NCBI GenBank assembly: GCA_021234155.1
Contig: JAJEKV010000171.1
Coordinates: 973,653-1,037,652, forward strand
DNA length: 64,000 nt
DNA from: Isoetes taiwanensis
Lineage: Eukaryota > Streptophyta > Lycopodiopsida > Isoetales > Isoetaceae
Direction: 5' to 3'
In this document: piece by piece, positions 31,587-42,490 of the stretch
How the letters are laid out: every line of letters begins with the position of its first letter
How positions within the stretch are numbered: the first letter of the stretch is position 1
Notes under the pieces: generated by a model
What the model was told of the DNA's origin: nothing
Seen by the model: the letters and a program-made list of their open reading frames with translations, nothing else
The model's database searches: none
Position numbers and translations under genes: made by a program

Positions 31587-31616
31587 GTCATTAGTGCGTT
31601 TGCACCGTCACCTTGT
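31587..31616 (-). repeat. Right terminal inverted repeat of transposon F
   Basis: Exact 30-bp reverse complement of 22864-22893, followed by the TATCAA duplication at 31617-31622. Confidence 0.95.
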
Positions 31617-32185
31617 TATCAACCGCCTCTTCGTCAACTCCTCCTCCGGATCAACAAGCTCGGAAGAAATTTACCAAGCTCTCAATCCTTCCAACCGGGC
31701 CCAACTGGGTTGGTTTGGTCTCCGCGTCCGGACCAGGGCTTCCCCGCCCCTTGACCATCATTCCTAATGATACATAACCCGCCTTTTTGCAAATGGTCGA
31801 CCACGATCCCTCATTAAGAAAGTAAAAGGTCCATTTTTCACCGCTTTGGATACTCTTATGCCTCATGTCATGCCGGCGTAATGCCGCAGCATTCTTAACC
31901 TCATGCAAGCCGCGTAAGGGCGACGCTTACTAATGTACACGCCACCACATCGCCAAAGAACGCCATGAGACCACTGCCCCTCTCACAACCCACGCCTCAG
32001 AATATCCTAACATTGCCGCAGAGGTGGAGCTTCTCCAAGAAGTTGCCGCCGCCACTACAACTCCCGCCCCCTTGGTCGCAGCAGATCCGCTTTCTCATGT
32101 TCCTTGGAACTCCGTGAAGAACTGCAAAAATCAAGATTCCTCCAGTCTAGCCACCATTTTGAAATCCCCCCCTCTCCGCTACCAG
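31617..32185 (+). pseudogene. Gag-protease junction of element B, second part
   Basis: Continues element B after transposon F. SSGSTSSEEIYQALNPSNRAQLGW corresponds to the QQAQEEIFRALNPP region of element A gag (read with one gap), and KIKIPPV-like codons near 32130-32150 match A near 12960. It stops at the inversion border near 32186. Confidence 0.75.
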
Positions 32186-35100
32186 CCTTGAAAACACCGG
32201 GTTGAACAACTCAATAATTTGATAAGGACCAAGCCACCAATTTTAACTTTGCCTCGAAAAATTTTGTAACGAGAATCATAAAGCAAAATCAAATCACCTT
32301 CTTTAAAAAAAGTTTTGGTCTTCGATGTTTGTCATGCAAGGATTTCCGCGAATCGCTGGCCATGAAGAACTCCGAATATAAGCATCTCGCCTAAGTTCAT
32401 CCAATTGTTCAAGTTGGTAAACTCGTCTTGAAGAGCCGCAGTGGATTACATATGTGGTAGCAAGTTGGAAACGAAGTGTCGGAAGAACATATTCAAACCA
32501 AAGATCAAAGCTTCTTGACCATAAACCAACTTAAAAGGAGTATGACCAAAGAGCAATCTTGAAATAGCAGTTGTAAGCCCAAAGAATAGTAGGTAACTTT
32601 TCGTAAATCCGCCAATCCGTGCAGGGGCATCCGGCATTTTCTTCCAATAGTGATGAGAGTCTTGTTTGTGCTTTCAGCCAAACCATTCCCTTGAGGATAG
32701 TAAGGTGTGCTTTTGCGTGTGATGTATGTGCAAATAATCCGGCCCCCTTGATGGCATGATTAACGAAATGAACTCCACGATCACCCACCGGCCCCGTGAG
32801 ACGCCCAAAATGCGCGATGATGTGTGTACGTAACCTTGGCGGCCGGGCCGCAATATTGTCCGGAAGTGCACAAGCCTCGGCCCCCATTTGGTAGCGTAAT
32901 CGATGACCAAAATGTAGCGCACGCGGGTGTGCCGCTACGGGAGGATCCATGGGCCCCACAAAAGTCCATTCCCCATTTGCCGGCGGAAGTGGCGTGGCGG
33001 CCGGCTGCCAATCTGGAGTGCGTCACGGGCCGTGAGGTTGCCGGTCACACGCCGATGACATCACACGGATGGGCGCGGCGCAATGCATCCTCAAGAGCGT
33101 GGGCGTAAATAGCCTTTACGAGAAGGGATTTTTTGCGTGGCCGCGGGTGTCACCGTGGAATGACCACCACCAAGCCCCTCATGGGGGCTTGTCGAACCAT
33201 ATGGGGCACTTCATGAGGAAGAACACAAGATGCCTTTTCAGAGGACCATATCCTTGCCGCGTTTATAGCATGGCCCGCAACCATGGTGTAGTCACGGACC
33301 TCATGGAGAAACCACTTTTAAGGGATCGGGTTTTTCAGAGAAAGCGTGGGATCTTCCGGAGGGAAGAGCACCTGAGAAGATACCGCTGAAAGTTATGGAA
33401 CCAATGGGGCGGGCCGTGATCAAAAACAAAAAGGGCCGTGCGTCGTGAAAGGCATCCCATTCAAAACACCCGCGTGAGGGATCATCCGCGGTGGATGCGT
33501 GAGAGATAATCTGGACAACATGAGATTTGCCACCTTTATGAACGATTTCAAAAGGAGCTTAATTTGTAAAAGAAGGACCCAACGAGCAATCCCGCCTGCG
33601 GGCGGACTTGTTGATCAAATAGAGAAGAGCCCGATGATCAACAAAGAACTTGATCCGACCGCCTAACAAATAATAACGGAAGCGTTGGACACAAAAATTA
33701 AACCCAAGGCCTCCCTTTCTTTGGCAGAAGCCGGCGCCAAGATTGAGTTTTCTCACTGCATAACCGGTTGGTTTATCTGCAGTGCCATATGCTTGAGAGA
33801 GAACAGCATGCTCATGTAGCAAACGCATGAGACATCGACATGAACATGGAAGGGCTTGTCCCATTGAGGCGAATAAGCACCTTGGCCCGAAAAGGCAAGA
33901 GCTTCAACCGCTGGAAAGCAAAGATTCCACCTCGGGAATTCCAAGCCCAGTGGATTCATCACCCGTGAGTTTATGAATGGGATCAGCAATAGCCGCAAGT
34001 CCAAGAATGAAGGTGGAATAGTAATTGACCTTGCCAGAAAGAACGTGTCTCTTTTGTGCTTGAGCCTTAAGCACACAACCCATTTTAGCAAGATCCGGTG
34101 GTGATACCTTCTTTACCGCACCACATGACCTAATGTAACACCCGAGGTGACATTGTAAGGTGCATTTCAAGATTTAGACTAATACCGCACTCATCACATT
34201 TCTGAAAGACGAAGCTCTAACTTGTCCAGTGATCATCCATGGAACCAGAGGGCTGAAAAGTCATCTTGAAAGATCTGGAGAAAGGGTTTCTCCTTCATAT
34301 AATCGTGAAAACCGAGAGCATGATGCGTTGGAAACGTGGATGGAGAGTTGATAAACCAAAAGGAACCACCTTGTAGGCAAAAAGTGCCCCGCACCTGGGT
34401 GGTAAAGGTAGTCTTAAGTTGATCTGCCTCTTTGATTGAAATTTCATTGTAGCCCGAGAAACCATCCATGAAGGAGTACATTTCATGACCAAAGAACCTC
34501 CGTTCGACCCTGGTCCGTGAAGGAAGCGGGAAGTGATCACGCCTCCGTGGCCTGATTGAGTTTGCGATAGTCCACGCAAACACGGATCTTACCGTTGTGT
34601 TTGAGAGCAATGACGATGGGGCTCACCCATTGAATGTTTGACCTCATAAATCAAGCCGCCAGCCTAGGAGTTTATCAATTTCCGCCTTGACACTTAGTCC
34701 ACGATGCAATTGGGATTGAGCCGGCTTCGCCGCTGCTAGGCAAAACGTGCATCCGTTTGGTAGGAATGGTGAGTTCCCCAAGTCTTTGTTGATACCTCAA
34801 GATCTTTATAGCTCCGTGCAAAAATGTGTTTGAATTTTTGAACAAATAAGAGGGGGCGCGGCGCCTTGATAGGTGGCTCCGATGTGCAAAGAAAGCGACA
34901 AGCCGATTGTTGCCAACGCCCACAATCTCCACCTCTCCATCCCGAATGTGTGGAACAACTTCCGTCTTGAACAAGTGAGCGAGGAGGTTGAAACATGACG
35001 GATGAGCTGCATTTTGTGTTGTGAAGAAAAGCGGTTGCCGCCGTCCATCTAGCGCTGGTTGCTTCATGACGGCATGGACGTCCACCGTTTCTGGAGGAAG

Positions 35101-35565
35101 TACAGTGTCGGAAAAATGGTCAAATCTTTGGATGCGATTGCAAGGAGCCAGGTAAGGGTCGAGCAGCGCCAAAAGCGGCTGATCCTGATCCGTAGTCATC
35201 TCACCCCAAGGATCGGCATATTCAGTGGTAGGATGAAAGAGGCGGAGACCATAGGAGCCCTCAACATGATAGATATTCCGGGCTTCTTCTAATCGGGTGG
35301 TTCCGAGAGAGAAGGTTCAAAGATGTTCAATGTAGATGATCTTGCCAGTTCCAAATCCATGGTAGCATTGAGATGATCATCTTTTTGACGAAATCTGGTC
35401 CGTGGGCCCAATAATGAATACTTTTTTTACGATATCTCTAAGGCCTGCCGTAATGAGATTGACAAACAGACATGATTGACTTGGTGATTGCCCACTGTGG
35501 CATGCACCGTGGGTGTTGAGGTAGCCACTTGCCCAAACCGCTCAACGGGAAGGGGTAGCTGGTGG
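32186..35565 (-). pseudogene. Inverted pol block of element B (protease, RT, RNase H, integrase)
   Basis: Homologous to 8600-12900 of element A, but here it runs opposite to gag and to the 3' ORF of the same element. On the minus strand: protease/linker (35565-35000), RT with FGHEMYSFMDGFSGYNEI (near 34490-34430), VVPFGLS and the catalytic FLQIFQDDFS (near 34300-34260), RNase H with FRYYLLGGRIKFFVDHRALL (near 33690-33620), and integrase with MDFCGAHGSS (near 32960) and LWAYNCYFKIALW (near 32590-32550). The MITE present in A is absent here. The inversion borders lie near 32186 and 35565. Misassembly is an alternative explanation. Confidence 0.8.
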
Positions 35566-35838
35566 GGACTTAGCCACATAGCCATTCTTGTAATTTTCCG
35601 CCATGTAATCATGGGCGTCTTTAGGTTTGCACATGCTTATATCGAAGCATTCTCTCACTGTAATATAGAAGACTTCACCTTTGTCATTTAGGCACTTCAT
35701 AAAAAGCTCATCTTCATTTTACGTAGCGATGAGGCTTATCATTTCTCCCAGGTAGTAATCATCCGACTTCCACTTTCCCCTTCCTGACTGATTACACAAA
35801 TAAAGGTTTAGCATCTATCGCCACCGCACCATCAACGG
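35566..35838. other. Spacer between inverted pol and 3' ORF of element B
   Basis: No motif recognised. It should contain the second inversion junction and the leader of the extra ORF. Confidence 0.35.
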
Positions 35839-38560
35839 TTGCTATTTCATTCTCATCACGCCCTTCGCCACAACTTGTGCCCTAAAACTTTTAGCCTCTC
35901 TTCATTTTCGATCTTTCGCTCTCCGCCCCTCCCGGCTTCTCATCCGGCTCTTCCGGTTCCTTTCCGACGCTTTTTCGCCATGGCTGCTCGGGCAAATTCT
36001 CCCAACTTCAAGTTCTTGCCCAAGGGATCCGGCTCTTTTTGAGTCAGGCAATTTTCTCCACTCCCACCTTTCGCGGATGCCCTTGCGTGTCCAAGTCGTG
36101 CCATTCGCGGAACGCCATGGGCTTTATGAATTCTCCAAGCAGGATCTCCCTGCCCCAAATCCAGAGCAACTCAAGCAGTTTGTCGCTCACATAATCAACA
36201 CCACGGATGGATACGCCACCACGGTCGATCAGACCACCATTTTGCTTACCCCGGTTCTGCTTTCTCAGGTATTCCAGACAGACCTTCTTTATCTTGGGCT
36301 GCCTTACAAGACCAGGATGTCTCTCAAGATGGCTTAGCCTCCTTTGTCAAGCCAACACCCATCGACTCACAAACATTGCAAAGACCCACGATACTTTTGT
36401 CAAGTTTCTGTGGCAAAAATTCTATGGGTATTCCATCAAGAATACCCATATCAATAAACAGTTTTACAACATTGTCATTATGGCCATCCACTCCACTCAT
36501 CCTATTGATTGGCCACAAATTTTGTTCCTTAGACTTCTCCATGAAATTGATCGCATCCGCGCAGCACCTTCTTCTGGCTTTGACACTGCTGTGGGTGCTC
36601 ACCTCCAGGCCATCATCCGTCATTGTGTACCTATCACCAGTCCAGGGTCCCCCTCTACTTCTCAGGCATCCACTCACCAAACCTTCCATTCCCTTCCTAA
36701 AAACCACCATGCTGAGACTTCACGCCCTCCTCTTTCTCCTGGTCATGCTCAAAATCAAGACAAACCTATTCCTGTTCCCTCTTCGTCCACGGACACCACG
36801 CCCTCAACTTCTCATCATGTTTCTCAGACGTCAAGTCTAATCGCCAACAAGGCCCCGCCTTTCCACCTTCTCGACAGGCCCTATATCAATATCAGCAGGA
36901 TGTACACGCAGCTGTCCTTAAGCTTCAAAACTCGCAAGAAACCTTCATGAATGGCATTCAAGCTTACATGGAGGCCACGGAAGCAGTTCAAAGGGATCTC
37001 CAAGCTGCCACCACGGAAGTTCAATCTCTTGAAGATAAACTTCAACAGAAGCACGAGGCTCTTTTACAGGCCCGTGAATCTCTCAAGACCCCGAACAGAA
37101 CAGAGACTAGCCTATACCGGGCTGATCAACATGCTCGATTCATAGTCCACCATTCAAGAATTGTTGGAGCGAGATCAACACCAAGGACAAAACCCCGGCC
37201 GACCTTCAAACAATGTACATGGATCTCTCAAAATTATAACAATCAGCTCAATGACCTCAAGGGACGCAACGAGCAAATCATTTCTCTTGAAGGCCAATTA
37301 TCCACGCTTCAAAGTCAGGTCACGCCTCTCCAGGCTCAACTTACTGAAGCTCAGAAGCAGAAGATAATTGATGACGCAGAAATTGCCACCCTTCGGCTTC
37401 AAAGCTCCACTCAAGCGCCTTCATCTTCACAGGCCACACTCTCTCCTACCGAAATTCGCGATCAGTCCGTCTCCCCGCTTTTGAAAAGGATAATCAGATC
37501 CGAGACTTGAAAATCAACTCCAGCAAAGTTTGTTCAATTGCGGAAGACGCACAAAATCAACAAGAGGCCTATATTGATATTGCTCTCTCGATTCCTACTG
37601 GGACTTGTATCCCTTCCGCCATATCGATTATGCGATTGCCCGACGCACCTTTTTCTTCTCGCGGTACGCGGCAAGCAAAGAAGATTATCTGTGCCCCGGC
37701 AAATAGCGGATTTTCTCGAGATCCGGCGGACCTTTCCATTGAAGACAAAGGCTTACTCTGTGCCCTACTAGTCTTTGATCAAATCCACTGTGAGGATTCC
37801 GATTTGGTCATCTTCCGAGCTATTGAGCCATATTTTTCATGATTTTTATCTGGTTGACACACAAGATAAATTCAGAGATGAGGCCCATCGCATTTTTCAA
37901 GGCAACCCCCATGCTTACTGGTTGTTATTGGACAACAACCCGTATTTACAGGATCATGATCGGTCTCACACTCTTGGCACGGAGTACATGCCTGAGCTTG
38001 CTCATCACTTACCTCTGTGGCAAGCAGAAACACTGGAACAGGTGCGGAAGAATTTAGCCCATCCTGAGGATCTTCCGTTTGCACAAATTTATATGCAGCA
38101 CTTGGGAGGCTACAATCAACTGCGTGCCCTTCTGGACAGCAAGACTATACCCATTGGGTTAATCCTCCAGTCTATACCATGCTCTCGGATTCAAATTGGG
38201 ATCAGTGGTGCCGTGCTCTTGATGCAGACCTTGTTCGTGAATTCAGGGAGCAGGCCCAGCTGCCCACGCCCACGGGCATGGCTCAATCTCCATATACTTC
38301 ATTAGGTGCACCCGCACGCCCCAGGTATCTCACCTCGGATTGGCGTCTTCCCTTTTGGGCTAAGGTCCTGGAAGGCCACGCTGGGTGGACTCCTCCTCAG
38401 ATCTCCACGGATCTTCGCTGGGATCCGCGTTTTGTTCGACGCTCTAATTGGGAGAATGGCGCTACTTTGGACCATACCGAAAACTGGATCTACATCCCTA
38501 ATGCCCGAGGATGGGAGACACCCACACATGCTGTTTCTGGCCTTGTTCTCTAGCTAGAGG
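35839..38560 (+). pseudogene. Extra 3' ORF of element B: coiled-coil structural-type protein
   Basis: Better preserved copy of the ORF seen in A. A likely start is ATG 35981 (MAARANSPNFKFLPKG). Segments in order: N-terminal domain with FAERHGLYEFSKQDLPAP (36085-36150) and YGYSIKNTHINKQFYN, then HPIDWPQILFLRLLHEID (36420-36550), a Ser/Pro-rich linker (36600-36840), a long coiled coil (EAVQRDLQAATTEVQSLEDK and ISLEGQLSTLQSQVTPLQAQ, 36980-37400), and a C-terminal domain with LDADLVREFREQAQLP and SDWRLPFWAKVLEGHAGW (38190-38400). The IDWPQ region resembles domains annotated as putative plant transposon protein. Position between integrase and polypurine tract recalls env-like ORFs, but no signal peptide or membrane segment is visible. 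A nucleocapsid-associated or targeting role is possible. Confidence 0.7.
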
Positions 38561-38870
38561 GCATCCTATCTATTTTTGCAACCCGAATGCAAGCGTTAGT
38601 ACCTTTGGCCTCCAGACTTGTCTTCTCATGGAATGCCAGTTTGTACCTGCTGACGCCCACCGTGCCCTTGAAGAAATGGTGCACTGGGTTTCTCATTGAC
38701 GCTCATAATGCCATAGGTCTCCACACTCCTGAAGCTCTCCAGGCACGCCACGATCTCGTTGGGAACTATCATAATGGTCCCCGCCCTCACACCAGCCAGG
38801 ATGAATTTCAGACTCATGGGTTCCCGCCATCCGAGACTGTTCCCCCTTTTCTCCTGACTGAGTGTCGTTT

Positions 38871-38882
38871 GGTAGGGGGGAG
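38871..38882 (+). promoter_or_regulatory. Polypurine tract of element B
   Basis: GGTAGGGGGGAG immediately precedes the LTR start TGTTAGTC. The equivalent tract in A is GGTGGGGGAG. Confidence 0.85.
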
Positions 38883-39489
38883 TGTTAGTCCTGTACGTCC
38901 TGGTACAGGACTATTCATGCACACGGAGGACCAGGTCAAGAACAATGAACCACAGTCAGGTCCAGGTCAGTCATCAAAAGCCCCGCAGAAGACCAAGCAG
39001 CAGACCAAGCAGGCCACGCCCGTGCCAAAGAAGAGGCAGAGAACAGACAAGTGACGAGCCGCCGGCCGGGCCAGCGGCGTCGGCCACGGCGTCGGCCATT
39101 TTAGGCATCTCAAGAGGCACCGCCAACATTCCTGCAAATCAGACCTCCTTCTAGGAGTCGGCACCGAGATCTGACAAAGTGTCTATATTGGGCCAGAGGC
39201 CATTGTACTATATATATGAGTAGAGCTAGCATTCACAGGCTAGATGAGTTTTTGGTCTTATCTCACTTCTGCTTTCTCTCGATTGCGAGAGCTCATGTAT
39301 AATCTTTGATATCAAAGAGTTTTGTTCTCATCATTGTGTTCTTATTGTTTTCTCTTGTTCTCTCTCTTCTCCTTTTCCTTTATTTCTTTTGCAAATCCCG
39401 CGTGACACAGCTACCGGATTCTCCTGTTTGATCCACGGGTCCTCACAGAGGGCTGTCTTGCAGGAGTTCCCGAACCCAGACCCCAAACA
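38883..39489 (+). repeat. 3' LTR of element B
   Basis: 607-bp LTR with TGTTAGTC...CCCCAAACA ends, homologous to both LTRs of element A. It contains TATATATATGAG near 39210. The right flank is the LTR of element E. The matching 5' LTR of B is not in the window. Confidence 0.9.
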
Positions 39490-39742
39490 CAGATATGTGG
39501 TGAACCATCCTTCGTGATGGTCATATGTTGTTGATGTATGTACTACTGACATGTATATTGCGCTTCCGCAGCTAGGTAGGCCCTGAGGGAGACATTATAA
39601 ATGACCCCTTCATTCTTCCCACTGGAACTCTTCAAGGTTGCAAAGATAATGGAGGGCCCTATATTAGCATGGAGCTGGTATGGGGATGAACTCTCTGTTT
39701 GTATACGGTGAGTGCAACGTGATATGAGTAGGGGACGCCACA
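39490..39742 (+). repeat. 3' part of the LTR of element E
   Basis: Ends GATATGAGTAGGGGACGCCACA, compared with GATATGAGCTGGGGCCGTCACA at the end of the D LTR. The 5' part was removed or displaced by insertion of element B. Confidence 0.65.
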
Positions 39743-39743
39743 G

Positions 39744-39754
39744 TGGTATCGAGC
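39744..39754 (+). promoter_or_regulatory. Primer-binding site of element E
   Basis: TGGTATCGAGC, one base after the LTR end, as in D (TGGTATCAGAGC). One or two positions differ from the initiator-tRNA-Met complement. Confidence 0.65.
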
Positions 39755-39943
39755 AATGTTCTTGGAGACCAAGAGCAAAGAATCGCCATGCTCCCAATAG
39801 TACTAACTTGATAGAAACCTCCGGACCTTGAAAAAGTGGGAAATTTTTTTCTCATTTTTGTAGTATATGCTAAGCTAGTAACAGTTAGGAGAATTGGAAC
39901 ATAAGAAGACTAAAAAGTTGAACTAAATTTTTCTAAAGTAGGA

Positions 39944-40024
39944 AATGTCTCACACCATGGCCATGCTACCGTAGCACAAACCTAAAATTTAGGTCGAGCC
40001 CCTCGGGGCATCATGTGAGACATT
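39944..40024. repeat. Hairpin module 5 (element E, upstream of H3-like ORF)
   Basis: Outer arms AATGTCTCACA and TGTGAGACATT, inner palindrome CCTAAAATTTAGG, and a third inverted pair GCCCCTCGGGGC. Same plan as the modules of element D with a different outer arm. Confidence 0.8.
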
Positions 40025-40140
40025 ACATATAATCACCTTAATACTTGATGAATTTTAACAAGGTAACATGCTAGATCGAAGTTTTAAGGTAAGAATTAGT
40101 TAGATTTGTATATTAGACCCAAGAAGAGTAATGAAAGCAG

Positions 40141-40329
40141 ATGGAGCGAGAGACACAGGAAGAGGAGAGGGCAGAACGAGAGCAGGAGACCAAGGTTCAA
40201 GAAGCAGCAGAGCAGAAGCTGGTCCAACATTTCGAAGACTCAACAGCCTGCACGGTACATGCAAAAAGGGTAACCTCAATGAAGAAAGATATGCACTTGG
40301 CCAGTCATATCAAAGGAGAGCCTTATTAA
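40141..40329 (+). pseudogene. Histone H3-like C-terminal ORF of element E
   Basis: A 62-residue frame. After a Glu/Arg/Gln-rich start it reads EAAEQKLVQHFEDS, then HAKRVTSMKKDMHLASHIKGE, which aligns with H3 alpha2-loop-alpha3 (EA-x-E-x-x-LV-x-x-FED...C-x-x-HAKRVT-x-M-x-KD-x-x-LA-x-x-I-x-GE). It shares VQHFEDS-x-AC with the D copy but differs at many other positions, so the two are diverged members of one family. The H3 tail, linker and first helix are absent, so this is an internally deleted copy or the last exon of a larger gene. The ATG used may be fortuitous. Confidence 0.8.
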
Positions 40330-40472
40330 TTTTTTAAATGATAAAATTTTGTTTAAATACAAAGTTTTTTTTTTTAGTAGATTATGTGTATAAATGTACT
40401 TAACTAAGTTAAATTAGCGAGTAATGGCTTTTGTTTCAGTCAAATTGGACATATTTAGAGCAAGTAGTGAGG

Positions 40473-40543
40473 AATGTCTCACACGTCGCGCCAGAGGCCA
40501 AACCTAAAATTTAGGTCGAGCCCTGGGCGCATCGTGTGAGACC
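40473..40543. repeat. Hairpin module 6 (element E, downstream of H3-like ORF)
   Basis: Outer arms GTCTCACACG and CGTGTGAGAC, next pair GCGCC...GGGCGC, and inner ACCTAAAATTTAGGT. The GCGCCAGAGGCC word is also present in module 1 of element D. It lies 144 bases after the H3-like stop. Confidence 0.8.
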
Positions 40544-40674
40544 TTCATATCCAAACTAGAACCAAACACCTCCAAATCGACCAAGTAAGGGGTCAATCTT
40601 GCCTAACTCGATGAGACTAGCATGATTTGACCCTTAGATCACCCAGATTGGACAAGTTTTGACCAAGATAGGCC

Positions 40675-40746
40675 AAATGTCTCACACGTCGCGCCAGAAG
40701 CCAAACCTAAAATTTAGGTCGAGCCCTGGGCGCATCATGTGAGACA
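40675..40746. repeat. Hairpin module 7 (element E)
   Basis: Second downstream copy, 202 bp after module 6, with outer arms ATGTCTCACA and TGTGAGACAT and the same inner dyads. Confidence 0.8.
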
Positions 40747-41143
40747 TCCAAAATTTGAACCTCCATAACTTGAGCTACAGAGCTCCAAATCGCCTGAAAG
40801 TTGTTGCAATAGGACTGTTAGACAGTCTAGAATCCATTTATGACCTCAAATTAGGCTAAAAATGTCAAACCCCAGCTCAAAATGACCAAAATTGCTCAAA
40901 CCCTTGAATTTTTTTCCAAACTGTGGTTTGTTTGTAAATAGAAGCATACCCCATTAGTACCTCGCAAGTATTGCTCTCGGCTCGAAGCTGATGCCTTACT
41001 CCTAGATAGAAGTGCTCAAGAACACCCCTTTGTTATAGTCATCTAAACCTCAGCATAGCAACCCAAGTTCAACCGTTCGTACATCACCTCTGCTTATGCC
41101 AAAGGTATAAACCTTGACCTAATTCTGTGTCTTCTAATAGAGT

Positions 41144-42490
41144 TTGACTTATATAGCCGCCACATTGACACTCCCTATTGCCAGGATACCTAGAAAGGAG
41201 CTAGAGTCTAGAGCTGCCCAAGTCACTCCATGTGTAGAGATTGGACCCCCCCAAACCAACTTTGCTAGGACCGTAGAGTATGCCTCAAACATCATGAAGA
41301 CTTTGCAAAACAAACCTCCTTTCACGCCATACCACACGTCCTAATGTCCATAGACTTGTAGATTATAGATATGTCTCCAGTAATGCTGCTCGAGCCATCT
41401 TGCTTGCTTATAGAGCCCAGAGTGTTGTAGGAGAGCCCTTCAATTAGACCCTTAGACTCTAGAATATACGAGCGTTGCTTTCGAAGTACAGGGCCAGAGC
41501 CACAGAAGAGCTAGAGGCACAACTTCTTGAAGACATCGAGGACCCAGCTGATCTACAGATAAGGAGAAGAGACCGAAAAGACAGACCCAAGAGAGGGAAG
41601 CACAACGACAAACACCCCAACCGACAAACGAGTAGAACAGGACACCACCGGCCTATTATCAATCTTCATCAAATGGGAAGAATATTTGGTAACCAACGGC
41701 ATCAAGAATCTTCTAGATGGCAACCCCCCGGCTACCACATCCATGAGCTCACATCAGAAAGAGGATCTCGACGCCTTCACCAACTCGGCGCACATGAGTT
41801 TCAAATGGAAGAACGCAAGGTAGCAAAATACAGGTGCAGGAAGACGTTAGACATCGATGTCGCGTTAGCATCACGAGCTAGGGCCAGAGGGCATAATCCT
41901 CCGTCGAGGAGAGAAGTCATGGCGACACAGGAGCGTATAGAAACCGGAGGGAAGACCACCACGACCTTGCAGCCCAGCAGCTCAAGCGAATGTCATGCAA
42001 CGTCAACAAAAGGACCAACCAAGCTAGGCAACCACAAAGCACCTAAGGCTGACCAGGATGAGCTTCCAGCTCCCTTGCACCAACATGAGAACTTTCATCG
42101 GTTCCAAAAAGTAGGAGACCATGAGGGGGAGGAGACAGATATCAGGGAAGGAACATCTCTGACTTGAAGGCCTATATCAGCATTAGGGGCAAGATCAAGG
42201 AGGAGAATATTCTGCTCCAACAAGAATTCTGGATCCAGAAACACCTAGAAACCAAAGGAAGGACGACTTTACTACGTCAGCCAAGGAGTGCGAGACTCGA
42301 ATGGATAGGACCCAAAGGACGGAGGAGACGACCTAGACAGCAGGTACAAATCATGCAAAGGCGACCAGAAGGAGCTATGCTAGGTGCAATGGAGATGACC
42401 ACACTTCCAGGCACAGGAAAGGCACCTCGGAATGAAGCAAAGCCCAAGCAACAAGAGTCCCACTCAGAAATTCAACCTGCGGATGAATGA
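41144..42490 (+). CDS. Charged hypothetical coding region of element E
   Basis: The longest open frame is 41475-42167 (230 codons), rich in Arg, His, Gln and Ser with no recognised fold. A second frame over 41570-41822 reads more like a folded protein (GLLSIFIKWEEYLVTNGIKN, LLDGNPPATTSMSSHQKEDL, AHMSFKWKNAR) and may be the true one, with the long ORF as its shadow. Smaller frames at 41144-41344 and 42164-42490 are similar in composition. A gag-like function is possible from position, but no knuckle is seen. Confidence 0.3.

Larger units (their letters stand above)
22864..31616 (+). mobile_element. DNA transposon F (8753 bp): DUF7869-type transposase plus ParB/DNA methyltransferase
   Basis: Bounded by perfect 30-bp terminal inverted repeats (22864-22893 and 31587-31616, starting ACAAGGTGACGGTGCAAACG) and a 6-bp TATCAA duplication. 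It carries two divergent genes: a transposase on the minus strand (about 26455-23815) and a ParB-like/methyltransferase gene on the plus strand (about 27700-31310). About two dozen copies of CTATGCGCGCATAG or variants occur in its noncoding parts. Presence of both genes and intact ends suggests an autonomous element, although frameshifts are seen in this copy. I do not know a named superfamily with this combination. Confidence 0.85.

Noticed and set aside
22864-31616. Assignment of transposon F to hAT, MULE, CACTA or piggyBac
   Set aside because: The 6-bp TATCAA duplication, TIR sequence and DUF7869 motifs do not fit the 8-, 9-, 3- or 4-bp duplications or the transposases of those superfamilies.
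41475-42167. 230-residue ORF as a confident gene
   Set aside because: Its composition is low-complexity Arg/His/Gln, and an overlapping frame over 41570-41822 reads more like a folded protein; it was kept only as a low-confidence region.
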